From Glomus cerebriforme (Eukaryota; Glomeromycota; Glomeromycetes; Glomerales; Glomeraceae), in NCBI GenBank assembly GCA_003550305.1, contig QKYT01000026.1, positions 316,863-380,862 of the forward strand: DNA of 64,000 nt. Reading direction: 5' to 3'. This document shows positions 11,801 through 24,561 of the stretch, piece after piece. The first letter of the stretch is position 1, and each line of letters begins with the position of its first letter. Under the pieces are notes generated by a model. The model searched no databases and was not told the origin of the DNA. It saw nothing but the letters and a program-made list of their open reading frames with translations. The translations under genes and the position numbers were made by a program.

Positions 11801-13934
11801 GACAAAAATCATCATTATTTACTATTACTACTGTAATTTTTTTAATATGAATGTTAATTAGAAATAAGATTATTAAGACTTAAATTGATTATAGTAACTA
11901 AATTTTTAAATATTGTATTATGTTATTTATAATGTTTTCATCATCTTTTATTTTATCTTATTTGATTGTAGATCTATTTTTGCATCTTTGTGATACAATA
12001 TGCATGAACATTATCATAATGCTGCCATTTGAATTTATATCACTAATTTTTTATTTTATAGCATATTATTAAAAATGTTTTAAAATGCTTATAAAAAATT
12101 AGTCAGCAATATATAAATTATTGATAAGATTTTTGTGACGAAGCTTTAAAAATTTAATATCTCTTTTTATTAAATTTCAACTAATAATATTAGATTATAT
12201 AATTCAAGTCAGTACAAATCAGTTAATTATATTTAATAGTTTATAATGTTATAACTTTTAAAACTATTATAATTTATATAGACTTTTACTAAACTATATT
12301 ATTTAATTAGTTATATATAGTATTTATTACCTATTACAATCTTCAGTTTTTTTGAATATCTATAATTATAAATTTATTATCATTTAAATTTTATTTAATA
12401 TATATTTGTCCTTTCTGCAATACCCATTATCACATTAGGGAATTTAATATAAAATATCACTAACAAGAGTAATATTTGAATTTATTATCTTTATATTTAA
12501 CAGATATTTAAAGTATTATATTAGCTTAACTTTTCTAACTTTTTTTATATAAAAATTCATATAACTGGTTGGATATAGAGTTGAAAATATTAATATCATG
12601 ATGTAGTCAGAAGTTTAAAACTCATTTATAAGATAACTGTTAATCTGTAGTCAGATTATAGGTAGATTTTTGTTTTATATATTATTAATATTAATATTTT
12701 TATGTTAAATTATAGAAAGATATAAAGTAAAAGTATATATAATTATATTATTTTCATTTTTAATATTATCATCTAGATCTTTATTTATTTAATCATTTTG
12801 AATTTGCAAAAGCTAGTTAACTATAAAATTATTTTTGGATAAAAATTAAAAAATTTTATTATTAATAATTATATTATTATAATAATGACTATTGACTTTT
12901 AACTATTATAATGCAAAGCAACTTTAGTGTACTGAATAGTAGATTGATAATATATAATAAGTACTTCTAATAATAATGAATTGCAAGAGAGTTATATTAT
13001 GAACTTTTGTATATCTTGAGAAAAGTTTATGATATTTTCTTTATATTTATATTATTTACTATATAGTTTATATATAAACATTATAATAAAAACTTTTATG
13101 ATCAACATTTCTACAATTTCTGTAAAATCTTAAAATTTGTTAGAAATATCATTTAGATTCACATTATTTTCTACTAAAATTTTATTAAGTATGATTTTTT
13201 CAAAATAGCAATGATAATATTTTCCTTTTATAAGAACTATAAGTAAATAATACTTATTATAAATAGTGCAAAGAATATTTTAAAACATATTTATCTTAAT
13301 GCAAAATTTTGTAAAAGGTTTTGATCAGTCCTACTGAATTTAACAGTGAAAGATTGTTCAAATAAACTAATATTTCTTTTTAATTTTTGCTATGGATTGG
13401 TATTTTTATCTGATTATATTGTGAATTAACATTTTTATTTGACCTTTGTTGCAGATCAGTATTTTTATCAGACTTCTGTTGTGAAATAACATTTCTATTT
13501 AATTTTTATTGCAGATTAATATTCTCTACTTCTTTACTATAAGTAATATAATTTAACCTTTATTACAGATTTTGATTTTGACTTTTTTTTTTATTATTCT
13601 TTACTAATGATTTTTCTTATATTAATAGTTTAGATATTTATTGTACTATTTTTTAATTTTCATTTCTATTATTTTTGCTTTTTATAATGATTTTAACTGC
13701 AATGTATTTCTTATTTCTTAAAAATTTCTATTACTCTTTTTTTATATTTTTGAAATATATCAATATTAGATTTATTATTCATTTTTTTTAGTTATTTCTA
13801 AATTTATTTTATTATTTTTATATGATTAAATTTAAATTTTATTTTTAATAAATAAGATAATTTTTATATTAAATTTTTAATTATTATTACTAAGGATAAT
13901 AATGAAATAATATATATATTTGTTATGATGCAGT
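8873..13934. repeat. AT-rich 5 kb block, copy 2 of a duplication
   Basis: Second copy of 2075-7136. No substitution was seen by eye over about 5 kb of non-coding sequence. Such identity next to arrays that have clearly diverged means either a very recent duplication or gene conversion, or the same reads placed twice in the assembly. The same decayed elements recur (Helitron-like end 10588-10617, MITE 10670-10892, retroposon-like 3' end 11604-11793). Confidence 0.9.
10670..10892. mobile_element. Decayed MITE, second copy
   Basis: Exact counterpart of 3872-4094, carried along by the 5 kb duplication rather than inserted independently. Confidence 0.7.
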
Positions 13935-14757
13935 AATAATTTATAAAAATAAAAGATATAATAAAATAATAACTTTATTTATAAGATACAAAATATAATA
14001 TATTATATAATTTGTATCAATATTCTAATAAAATAAATTATTATGAAATCTATAAATGTTGTAAAAATAATAAAGTAAATCTAATAAAATAAATTATGGA
14101 TTAAGTTTAAATTAATCATTCATATTATTTTGGTCATGTCGTTTGATTAAATATAAGTTATATAATTACTTATAACATTTTTTTCATTTTGGACTCATAA
14201 TAGTTTTTAGGTGATTTTACTTAAATTAAATCATCTATATCAAAATTATTAATTTATTAAAAATTTATAAGTGAAATTACCTAAGTAATTTCATTACAGG
14301 TGAAAATTAGTTATATTCTTTAATTTAATATAAAAATATTTAATATATTTAATATATTAATCTGTTTAATCTAAAAATATAAATTGAATTGGATTGAATT
14401 ATCTGGTCTAATTCAATTTAATCTGATTTGTTTTTTTTTAAGTTAAATAATTGATTCAACCTAATCTAATTCATTCAGAATATTAAGTTTAATTTATACA
14501 AATTATTAACAGTTTATATATAAGATATATGCTAAAACTTTAGTAAAAATATTATTTTTCAATTAAAAAGTTTATATTAAGAACATTTTAATAATTTATT
14601 TTTCTTATAAATATGCATATTAGTAATATTATAAGTATGCAGTTCAGAATTTCATATGTAATAATTTATATAATTAAAAAAATTTAGAGTAACTGTATAA
14701 ATAAATGCTTTAAAGTTATATAACCTAATCACGTTACATTACACAAATTCTAAAAAA
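13935..14757. other. AT-rich intergenic sequence
   Basis: About 820 bp downstream of the second block with no ORF, RNA gene or defined repeat that I can support. The last ~60 bp (14700-14757) belong to a decayed element that also flanks the MITE in the 5 kb block, there in inverted orientation. Confidence 0.6.
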
Positions 14758-14989
14758 GGGGTACGTCTAAAGCGGAGCAGAATCACGTGATTTCGTAAAA
14801 TTTTTGGCCGGAATTATGGCATTAAGAAATTATGCATATGACAAATAACAGGTGATAAATAGGATTTCATCTATCGAAAAAAATTTTAAGTCCCTAGAAT
14901 ACTCAGGAAAAATGGAAAATGAAGGTGTGACGCGGAGGTGACAGATATGTTCTATGATCACGTGATTCTGCTCCGCTTTAGACGTCCCC
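14758..14989. mobile_element. MITE with ~30 bp terminal inverted repeats
   Basis: A 232 bp element that begins GGGGTACGTCTAAAGCGGAG and ends CTCCGCTTTAGACGTCCCC. The inverted repeats continue inward through GCAGAATCACGTGAT. It has no coding capacity. Both flanks read TAAAAAA, consistent with a 7 bp target duplication, although the low complexity makes this tentative. CpG sites are intact here but decayed to TG/CA in the copies at 3872 and 10670, so this is the younger or less methylated copy. The superfamily is not certain. Confidence 0.8.
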
Positions 14990-15449
14990 TAAAAAAGGCA
15001 ATTTTATTTCTGGATCAAATGGTAGTACAAGAATACACAAATTTCAAAAAAGAAAATTGATGTATAGGATTTTAAAATTATAACTAAAACCCGTAGTATA
15101 TAAATAGAAATTGTCTTAAATAAATAAACTGTATAATTTAAAAAAAGATTAATAAAATTAATATTTTATGTTTTTTATAAAATTTTAAATTAATATTCTA
15201 TAAAGTATAATTTTCATTTATTAAATTAAAAAAACTATATTACCTAAATACTACCTACTTATTATCATATTTATTATTTATAATCTTTTTAATAACAAAT
15301 TATTTTACAAAATTTTGTTATTATACTAAAAATCACTATTTGAATAACAATTTAAATTTACAGAACCTTTTTTTACAATTATAATGCTTTTTACAAATAA
15401 TTTTTTTAATTAATTACCTTTAAAACTAACAATTCTTTTTTTTTACTTT
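14990..15449. other. AT-rich intergenic sequence, 3' flank of the ITFG1-like gene
   Basis: The first ~110 bp (14990-15105) are the other half of the element that hosts the MITE. It ends near AAACCCGTAG, where the hairpin terminus seen at 3799-3819 is truncated. The rest is AT-rich and is presumably the 3' flank of the minus-strand gene ending at 15450. Confidence 0.5.
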
Positions 15450-18400
15450 TTACATAGCATCAAAATTAACAAATCTTGAGGCTTTTCTTTTTTCATTTTC
15501 GTCTTCTCTCTACAAAATAAATAAAATAAATTATTAATATAAATTTATTTAAAATATTTTATTTAAATGATCTCTATTTACCTTTTCAATATAATTTAAC
15601 GTAAATACAACAATAGCTAAAATTATTGTTACAATAATTAAAATCAATAATACCCATGGTACCCAATCACCCGGATGAATATATAACTCTCTTGACCACC
15701 TATTAAAAGACATAAATGTTAATGTGTATTAATAAAATTTTTAAAAAATAATTTAAATCATATCTGAATTATTACTTACGTTGATGTATCAGAAACTCCT
15801 TCAGGTTGATAAGGAATGATAATAAGTTGTGAATTAGGTATTACTCCCGTAAAACTGGTATAATATGCACTCTAATATTATAATTTTGTATATAAAGTTT
15901 AAATTTTGGTCAATTAAAAAATAATCAACAATCTAATTTATAATATTTATTTACCTGATTTCTTGTAACTCCAACAAATAATTCTTCAACATAATTATTT
16001 GTACGTCCAAGTCCAAAAAGGGAATATGGTGTTTGTAAAGATAAATATCCACTCTGTGGATATTGTACAACTATTTTATATAAAATAAATATATAAATAA
16101 TCATTAAAAGAATTACAGTATAAAATAAAGCTCAATGCGTGAGAGGTTGTTCAAACACAAGCAGCTCCTTGCCAAGGAGCTGCAAGAGGTTGGACAACCT
16201 CTTACACTGTACCTTGATTGGCTCTTTTCTTTCCAGAAGTATCAAGTACTGTGAATTTAAATTCTGCGCCAGGATAATTTACCCCAAAATTCTACAGTAA
16301 CAAAATAAATAAAATATCATTCCTTGATTATTTATTTATAAATAATAATAAATAAATTTAACTAACCTGTCTATGTGCCACTCCATTTAAAACTATTAAT
16401 TAAGGTAAAAAGGTCCTTTGTTTAATATATGTATTTAATATATAAATATAGTTAGCTAATTCAAATAACATACCTAAAGTCTTAAGGAAAAATGCATCGT
16501 TAAAGTAATTGTTATGTATCATTTGTACACCTCTTGCTGCTGTTTTATCGCCAGTAGCTGTAAGAACTACAATATCCATTGTTCCCTAATAATAAAGAAT
16601 GAAATTTATGTTTTAAACAAAATTTTTCCTAACTGAAACTGTAAAAAAAAAGTCTCTTTACATCTTCATCAAGATCCAGAAAAGCAGCATTTTTAGCATT
16701 TTTTATATTAATAAGAGGTTGAGCTCCATCGCTAACTTTGATAAATGTTCGTCTCTGTGATGAAACTGATGAAGCAGAACACTTGCGAGTTGTACATAAA
16801 ATTGATTCTAATAGTGTTACATGCGATTCCTTGTAATTTGAAGTAATCACAAGTATATCTGGGTATCCATCAAGATTATAATCACCTAATAAAAAAAAAT
16901 GTCAAATAGCTATACAAAGAATAGGCTAGAAATTAAAAAATATCCTTACCAATACGAAGAGAAACTGGTAAAACTCCATTAAAATCTGGGTCCAATAATA
17001 CAATATTTTCTCCAGCAGGCAGCTCATTCTGAAGATCTAAAACAACATAACCCTAATATTTAAATAGAATATTAAGCTCCCAATCAACTTCAAAATTTAT
17101 TCATATCTTCAAAACAAAAAAAAATAATAAAATTCTTATATTACGTCATTTGATGTATCAGTTGTCATATCAAAATTGAAATTATTATCTGCTATACATA
17201 ATTCTGTTGCTTTTCGACAATTCTTAGAATCTTTATTCTCACATAATGGCATTTGTTTGTTGTATGCTATATGAATCTTACATCCATCATTGTTACATGC
17301 TGGAAATACCATATCTAATGTTCCATCACCATCTAAATATAACATAAGTAAATGAGTTTGCATTCCTGACCACAAATTCAAGACTTAAGAAATTAGTTTT
17401 TTTAACAAACCCATGTCAGCAAATGATATTTGACCAACGCCTTGTGGTAGATCACCAGATTTACTAAATACATAACTATCCATTGTACTTGTCCATATTT
17501 GATATGTTATTTTTCCAGATGTATCTTTACATGTAAGAAACAAATCTATAAAATAAAAGATTTTTAAAATACATATATCTAATTATCGTATCTATGTTTG
17601 CTATCATACCTGATCTGCAATCACCATTAAGATCAACGAAAGCATTAGAATGTGGATCTGATAATATACAAGGTGGAACATTCGAGTCGGATGGTATAGG
17701 TAATGGCAGTCTAAAAAATATATTTATTTATTTATTTTTATTTACAAAATTTGCCAATTTTTTTGCAATTCAAAGAGTTATTAACTTTCTCACACTTCAA
17801 ATAATTCTTGACTATTTTCTTTATATATATTTCGCCATATCGAAAGAACACGGTTTGTATTGTTATCAAACCTATGTCCTATTAAATCAATTTTCATATC
17901 ACCATCAAAATCAAACGGAATTGGTTGTTGATATGTTGCTGGTGGTACATTAATAAAATTAGAATCTAACAATAAAATAAGTTTATTTAATTAGAAATGA
18001 ATAGATTATAATTCAATAACGTATTTAGAAATAAATATTACTAAATGAGTCATTTCCATATCCAAAGTACACTCGCATCAAAAGCGGTTCTTGTTCTCTA
18101 TTGTTACTTGATGGATTAGCCTGTCCCATAACTAAAACATCTAAATTCCCATCATAATTATAATCTCCTGGCAAAATATTTGTAATTATAAAACTATTAT
18201 TCTCATTTGGCGATATTGTTATATCTGCATCAGGTGCTTTTGTAAATTTATAATTCGCTGTGATAAATTAACTATTAGCAAAAATAATAATCTTTAAATA
18301 GCAAATATGATGATTAATAATTTACCATGATTCCACAAGTAGACACTTATAGACCTTTGATCTGAACTCAATACTAATATATCTGTACTGATTTTATTCG

Positions 18401-18676
18401 AGAAAAGTTGAAGAGTTCGATAAAAAAGATCATTTAGTAATTAAATCGATAAAAAATTCTTACTAAAATGGAATACTTAAACGATACTCACTATTTATCA
18501 GAATTAAAATCTGCAAAAGCCGCTACTGTCCCTGATATATTTCCTAAGCCAACGTCATTTATTAGATAAAGTCCACTCGTTATATATTTTTCACGTTGAA
18601 AGAATGAATGTGTTTGAGGTGGTAAAATTATTAATAAAACTAAAAAGCCTAAATATTTTACAAAAAAAGGAACCAT
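15450..18676 (-). CDS. ITFG1: ITFG1/TIP-like FG-GAP repeat membrane protein
   Basis: Sixteen exons (18676-18492, 18387-18326, 18257-18042, 17965-17794, 17710-17610, 17545-17411, 17332-17145, 17052-16950, 16885-16662, 16585-16474, 16392-16367, 16291-16213, 16070-15955, 15871-15780, 15699-15582, 15509-15450) sum to 1989 nt, 662 residues, with all phases agreeing. The N-terminus is a signal peptide (FLVLLIILPP). The ectodomain carries repeated Asp-rich FG-GAP/integrin-alpha-like loops (FNSDKYTDILVLSSDQ, DYNYDGNLDVLVMG, DFDGDMKIDLIGHR, DGDGTLDMVFPACN, DYNLDGYPDILVI). A single transmembrane helix (WVPWVLLILIIVTIIIAIVV) is followed by a short cytosolic tail ending FDAM, as I remember the tail of animal ITFG1 (T-cell immunomodulatory protein). 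The family is a type I membrane glycoprotein of unclear biochemical role. Exon 11 is a 26 nt microexon. The intron 16212-16071 holds a GC-rich hairpin. Confidence 0.9.
16139..16205. repeat. GC-rich 67 bp foldback hairpin inside an intron
   Basis: Lies in intron 12 of the ITFG1-like gene, starting 7 nt inside the donor (minus strand AAG|GTACAGTGTAAGAGG). The outer arms GTGAGAGGTTGTTC and GACAACCTCTTAC pair, and a perfect inner stem GCAGCTCCTT-GCC-AAGGAGCTGC closes the loop, so nearly the whole 67 nt folds on itself. It stands out from the very AT-rich intron. It could be a miniature foldback element or a structured intronic RNA. No target duplication is evident. Confidence 0.7.
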
Positions 18677-20891
18677 CGTAAAAAAAAAAAACTAAAACAA
18701 AAATGATTTAAATTAATTAGCCCAAAATAGTGATTATGTTTCAAATTCTATCAAATGGAAATTGCAAATTATATAAAAAAAATAAATTATTGTTCATGAT
18801 CTCGACCAGAAAAAAAAACCTTTTTTTTCAGGGTTTTTCGGTCTATACAAAAGGCGGTGCAAGAATTCGATGTTTTTGTGGCTTAAAATTTCTATTTATA
18901 TCTTAATTTTGACGTGGCTTTAAACTGATCGACATCCACTTAATTCCTGGCCCAAATTTTTGTTAATTCGCAATTCCGAATGATCGAAGATTACTAATAA
19001 CCCCAGGCAATTTATTTTCGGCCCATTTTGAATTAAAATTTTGATTTTTGAATAAAATTATAAAAAAAAGTTTTGGTACGTTATTGGGATTTGGGATGGG
19101 ACATATCAGTGATATATCTATAAACAGTTAGAACATTAATAATTAATTTAATTTAAATTCTAGCTCATTAGAATCTGGAACAATGAACAGGTCATGTCCT
19201 ATATACAACACTACCTGTGCCAATTATTCCTTTGCTTTTACATTTCCAGAAAGTTAACTTGTTTCTATCTATATCACTAATGCCTAATCTACTCCTACCA
19301 GCACGGACAGTTCGTTGCTTAATACGTTATAATAAATGCGTTATAATAAGATTTTTTATCACTACATCAAGAATTTGACACGTGAAGATGCCTAGTATAC
19401 TTACTGTAGGTTTCTCAAATTCTTTTATTGACAAATAAAAAGGTACCATGAAAAAATAATACACCGAGCATTTATTATCCTGAACTTGATACACAGACAT
19501 TTTTTACAAAATAGTTTATTCTTTAATTTCGGTTGATCTAAACACAATTTTTTAAAAGTGAGAACAGAAAACAGAAACGCTCTAATATAAAAATCTGACA
19601 TGTGGTACAATGATCGATGTTTTTAATTGCCTTAGCGAAAATTCTTCTTGCGTCTTATGTTTTGTTTTGTTACATTCATAGGTCTTATGAAGAATAAAAG
19701 TACTGTATCTTCAATGACATCATCGACTATTGAACAACAATAATTGTTTTTTCATTTGCACAAATTCGTACAACAAATATTTAAAAATTTACCAAAATTA
19801 AAATTCCAAACTTCCGAATATAAAATTTAATAAACAGATAAGCATAACTGATTAGTATTAAAAATTTTTAAACAAATAGCGGATAATAAAAAAAATTCGT
19901 GGAAAATATTAAGCAAAGATTTACCTTACCTTAACATCTGATTTCTGATCATCGAATTTTTTCTTTGTTATTCGTATACTTATTATTTTATTGATAATAT
20001 TCGGAAGCGAACTTGAGATCCACGTCGTGTATTAAGAAATGAGTTATTATAACAAATTTTATTTCCTTTCGATTACTTCGCAGAACTTGTCTAATATAGT
20101 TTAGAACAAAGTGTTTTCACGGAAATTATGTCAAGATGTAAATTGATCTTTTAAAGGTAATTCCATCAAAATCTAAACTTTGAAGTTATTCCACTTCAAA
20201 GATGAGATCTTTAAATAACATTTTATTGTCTTAAAATTGTTTATTTGTTGATAACACATATCTCCTGTTTCAGAATGAAGTGTACTTTATGTCGAGCCGG
20301 CTCAGACTTACTCATTAAACAAGAAAAAAAAAATGAGTGGTGTTTAGAGAAATTAGTGTTAATTTTGAATTAATAAACACATAAGCACGCACCTTTCTGT
20401 GTAATATACATTTAAAAATAGCCGTAATTTTGTACTCTTGTAACAATTTACATTTGATCAACTTTGGTTGATTTTTAAAACTAAAAATTTGTTTACAAAA
20501 TTGCGCCGGCCTGTGCCAAAAAAAAAAAAAATTAAAACGAAATTTATTTTCTTTTTCATTTTAATTGCCATCATTTTTCAAGGCAATTTTTAAGATCATA
20601 CTTTGATCCTTAAACTATATATTTTTTTTTCACTTGGTGTTTTGGCGGCGCTCAAAAAATCATTACAATCTTTTGTCTCTTTACTTTCTTTTGACAAGAC
20701 TGTGTCTTGCATTTATGTCCCGAACAATTGGACTTCCAACCTTCCTTGCCAAACATTAATTTCCAAATATATTCCCTGTACCCTTCCTTTGTATTTAAAA
20801 CACTAAATTCATTTGTCTATTTTAATAGACTAACGTTGCAAGGACAATTTAAGTAGTCTACAAACCGTTCTATATTTATAGTTAATATAAT
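18677..20891. other. Intergenic region, no gene supported
   Basis: 2.2 kb between the divergent ITFG1-like (minus) and Sec7 (plus) genes. It presumably holds both promoters and 5' untranslated sequence. Short ORFs at 19425-19610 (minus) and 20603-20806 (plus) show no domain, no plausible splice extension and no coding bias. No tRNA or clear TATA/CCAAT arrangement was recognised. Confidence 0.5.
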
Positions 20892-22302
20892 ATGTTCTCA
20901 ATAAATAATAGAAAGCAATTATTAAATAAAACCAATAACTCTTCAATAAAAAGTCCTATAATTTCCAAAATACCTCCAAATGATAATCTAGCGAAACTTA
21001 CGACAAGTTTTGAGGAAATTGTTCAACCACCACCTTATGATAATAAGTTGCAATCAACTTCATCAAAGAAAACACCTTCATCATCATCAACAACAACATC
21101 ATCAACACCTGAGTCAGATTCAGCAACAAAAATTACAAGGACAACAACAACCACTACTGTCACCACTGTTACCACAACAACCATATCTGCTAAAAATTCA
21201 CCGGGACAAGGCCCACTTTACCTTGATTTTGGAGACTTTAGTCTTTCTCCAACTGAGCCTAGTAAGATCGGTAGTAGTGGTGAAGGTGGCATTAATAAAA
21301 ATTTATCCTCAACATCATCTCAAAAAACGACTGGTCCGTTAGTATCTTTTGATAATAATATAAGTGTTAATGATCCTTCATCGATTACGATTGTCTCATC
21401 AAAAACTTCTACCGATCCCCTGAAGATTCAACAAGTGGAAGAGCTTTCCCCTACTTCGACTTCTTCTTCTAATACGCTTTCATCCGACTCACAGCGTCCT
21501 TTTCCTTCACCAAGACTGGGATTAAAAAGTTATCAGAAATTTCCCCATCTCGAAAATTCGGAACCTTCGAGTTCTCGAAAGCAACCTCATCATTATCTCA
21601 AACGTATCGAATCAGCTCCTGTTATGCCGATTTTATCTGATGATGTATATGATAGTGATGTGCTTCTATCTACAAAATCTATGTCTCATTTAAATCATTT
21701 GGATCAAAAAAATACTGTACCATTGGAAAATAAATTGAATACTGAGACACCAAAACAATATCTTGAAAGAATGCGATATACTTTGTCAAAATCAAAACTT
21801 GCTACCATGCTAGCGAAAAAGTACATTTTATTATTTTTAAATCTTATTTTTATTCAAGAGTTTTAAATAATAATTGACTTAAATATTTTATTATAATAAT
21901 AGATCAGATACTTTTCATCAGGCTGTTCTTAAAGAATATATGAATGCTTTTGATTTTGAGAAAGATCCTATTGATATTGCATTACGGTAGATAAATTATT
22001 TTGAATTTTATTAAATAATGTTAGATTAATTCTTACTGAAGTTTTTCAACTTTCATTTTAGAAAATTCTTAATGGAATGTCACCTTCCAAAAGAAACACA
22101 ACAAATTGATCGTGTTATGGAAGCTTTTGCTAAGAGATATCATGAATCTAATCCTGACCTGTTTGTTTCTTCGGGTATGTAAATTTTTTTTGTGAAATTG
22201 TAATTCTTTCAAAATTCTGAGTTATAAGTTTTTAATGGAAGGAAATTTATTAGCAAATTAAAAGGGGGATAAGTAATGAAAATTAAATTTAAAGGATTAG
22301 TA

Positions 22303-22347
<45 letters not shown>

Positions 22348-24561
22348 TTTATTTTAAATTGAATTTTAAATTTTATTGCAGATACCCCATATGTTCTTGC
22401 ATTTTCTATACTAATGCTCCATACCGATGCATTTAATAAAAGCGTTAAACGTAAAATGACAAAAGAGGAATTTGTAAAGAATACACGCATTGATGGTGTA
22501 CCTCCTGAAATTTTAGAGGTATTTTAGGATAGAAATATTTAAAAAAATTTCTTTTTTATTTAAAAAAAAATAAATAAATAAATAAAGGAAAGAAAAAACA
22601 AAAAATATTTTGCTAAATAAAAATTTCTTGACAGATCCTTTATGATAATATCACATTCACACAATTCATATATGCCGATGATGACATTGATGTGAATGGT
22701 CAAACTATGCTTGAATCGCAAGCAGATCATAAGCAATTAAGAATTTTTTCTTCTGCTAAAGAACGTCGTAGATCAATGCGTATAAAAAATGATCCTTACA
22801 CAGTTATCCAGACTGTAAGCAATTTTTTTAATTAAATAGATAAGATAAATATTTTTTACGTATATTCACATATTGAAAATTTTATTTTAGAAAATTCCAA
22901 CCGAATTCAAACCAGCTATAAGACATTTAGTTCCTATAGAGAATCCTTATTTTTACATGGGGACACTTCCGTCATTGGATACTGCAAATTTGCATCGGGC
23001 ATTTGCAAGTGCACATACTGTTAGGGTTACGGGTGTTCAAACTCGACGTAATGGTGAAACTTTCAATCCCACGAACACTTCATTTCAACCTTTAGATGAA
23101 GAGGATGGAACTTTTGTCCTTAAAATCACTAAAGGTGGTAAATTAGGCAGGAAAGTGGATATGGTTGAAGGTAGAAAGAAGGGTGGGTTTGTAAGAAGTT
23201 GGAGACAATATGGTGTGATCTTAAGCGGAAGCCAGCTAATGTTTTTTAAGGATGAAGTTTGGTTCAATACTCAGATGACTGAAATATATAATTCGGAGGT
23301 ATTTATTATATTATTATAATTCTTTTATGTGAAATAAAATATAATTTTTTTTTATATATTCATTATAGAAATCGAAAAAGCCTCCAACTTTAAGGCCTGA
23401 TGTTATTCTCATGACAGCAGAATCAGTTGCTGTATATGATAAGACTTACACCAAATATCCATATGTTTTCCGACTTGTGTGTCCCAAAGGTCATCAGTAT
23501 CTTTTCCAAGCTGAAAATGAACATGAAATGAATGATTGGATTACAAAAATCAATTATGCTGCAACTTTTAAGACTATCGGTTTGAAAATGAGGAATATCA
23601 ACGTTCGATCAAGGAGGGAAAAAAGGAACCCACAAAATTTATTATTTAATAGCAAACTTGGCCTTAATGTTGATAATAATGCAAATGACGCTAATGGGAG
23701 AGCAAATGTGTTAAGGGTACGCAAAAAATAACAACATATGTTTTAAAGTAATATGCTATATTAATATATTTTCTTTCTTTATAGTCTAAGCTTGATGAGC
23801 TCCAAAGCAAGATATCAGCATTAACATCACAACTCCAATCAGATGTGCGTTTCAGGAATAATTTATTCCTTATGATACCTTATAAAAACACAACACGAGA
23901 TCGTATTATACAAGTTGCTCTGGTAGTAGCTCAAAGGCTTAAGCACACCTGCCTTGATCTCAGTCGGCTGGTTTGTTACCATGAGATCCTGGAAAAAGAT
24001 TTATGTGCTACTGTTATGGACGATGATAATTATTGGCAAAATAGAAGAAGTATGTACAGGGTCGGTGAAAGCTCTATGGAATTCGAGTCGTTTGGTAAAG
24101 ATATATTAGAAGAACCTCTGAGAATTACAGAGAAGCCTGGACTGATTGTAGATAATGATAAGAAAGAAAAACATGCTACTATGACCTTATTACCTATGTC
24201 TTCAACGTCATCATTGGCCACAATGCCATGCTTAACTCCAAGTTCCTCGGTTACAGATTCTACGCCTCCAAGATCACCAGATAATGAAGGAACTTTCAGC
24301 ATCTCACAGTCAGAAGAAGTTGAATTGGAAATTAAACCTTCAGATGAAGATAACAAAAGTATCTTTAGAGATGATTCATCTAGTGTCATCAGTCTTAATT
24401 TTGAAGATGCTCAAGAAAATTTTGAAGAATATAATATTGAAACATATGGAGAATATGAAAAATTACGAACTAGTGTACCTACAGTAGTAATAAATCATGA
24501 ATATGATGACGACGACGATGATGATGTATTTGTGGATGCTGAAGATTGGTATTTGGAATAA
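20892..24561 (+). CDS. SYT1: Sec7-PH domain Arf guanine nucleotide exchange factor (Syt1 family)
   Basis: Eight exons (20892-21820, 21903-21986, 22062-22174, 22382-22518, 22635-22814, 22891-23298, 23369-23716, 23785-24561) sum to 2976 nt, 991 residues. The first ~250 residues are Ser/Thr-rich and disordered. The Sec7 domain follows (about 310-440). It contains [19 protein letters not shown], where the Glu is the expected catalytic glutamate finger, then [20 protein letters not shown] and [21 protein letters not shown] split PH domain follows (about 560-720: [20 protein letters not shown], then [19 protein letters not shown]). The C-terminus is acidic and ends with an Asp run. The order matches fungal Syt1-type ArfGEFs, which activate Arf GTPases on Golgi and plasma-membrane pathways. 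Intron 3 carries an AAT microsatellite. Another Sec7-PH family is possible, but the domain order argues for this one. Confidence 0.88.
22303..22348. repeat. (AAT)n microsatellite in an intron
   Basis: About 15 uninterrupted AAT units in intron 3 of the Sec7-PH gene, upstream of the acceptor at 22381. Length is likely to vary between nuclei or strains. Confidence 0.95.

Noticed and set aside
20603..20806. 67-residue plus-strand ORF upstream of the Sec7 gene
   Set aside because: No homology, no splice partner; lies in the probable promoter/leader of the Sec7-PH gene.
24030..24389. 119-residue minus-strand ORF opposite the Sec7-PH last exon
   Set aside because: It is the antisense shadow of a Ser/Asp/Glu-rich coding exon.
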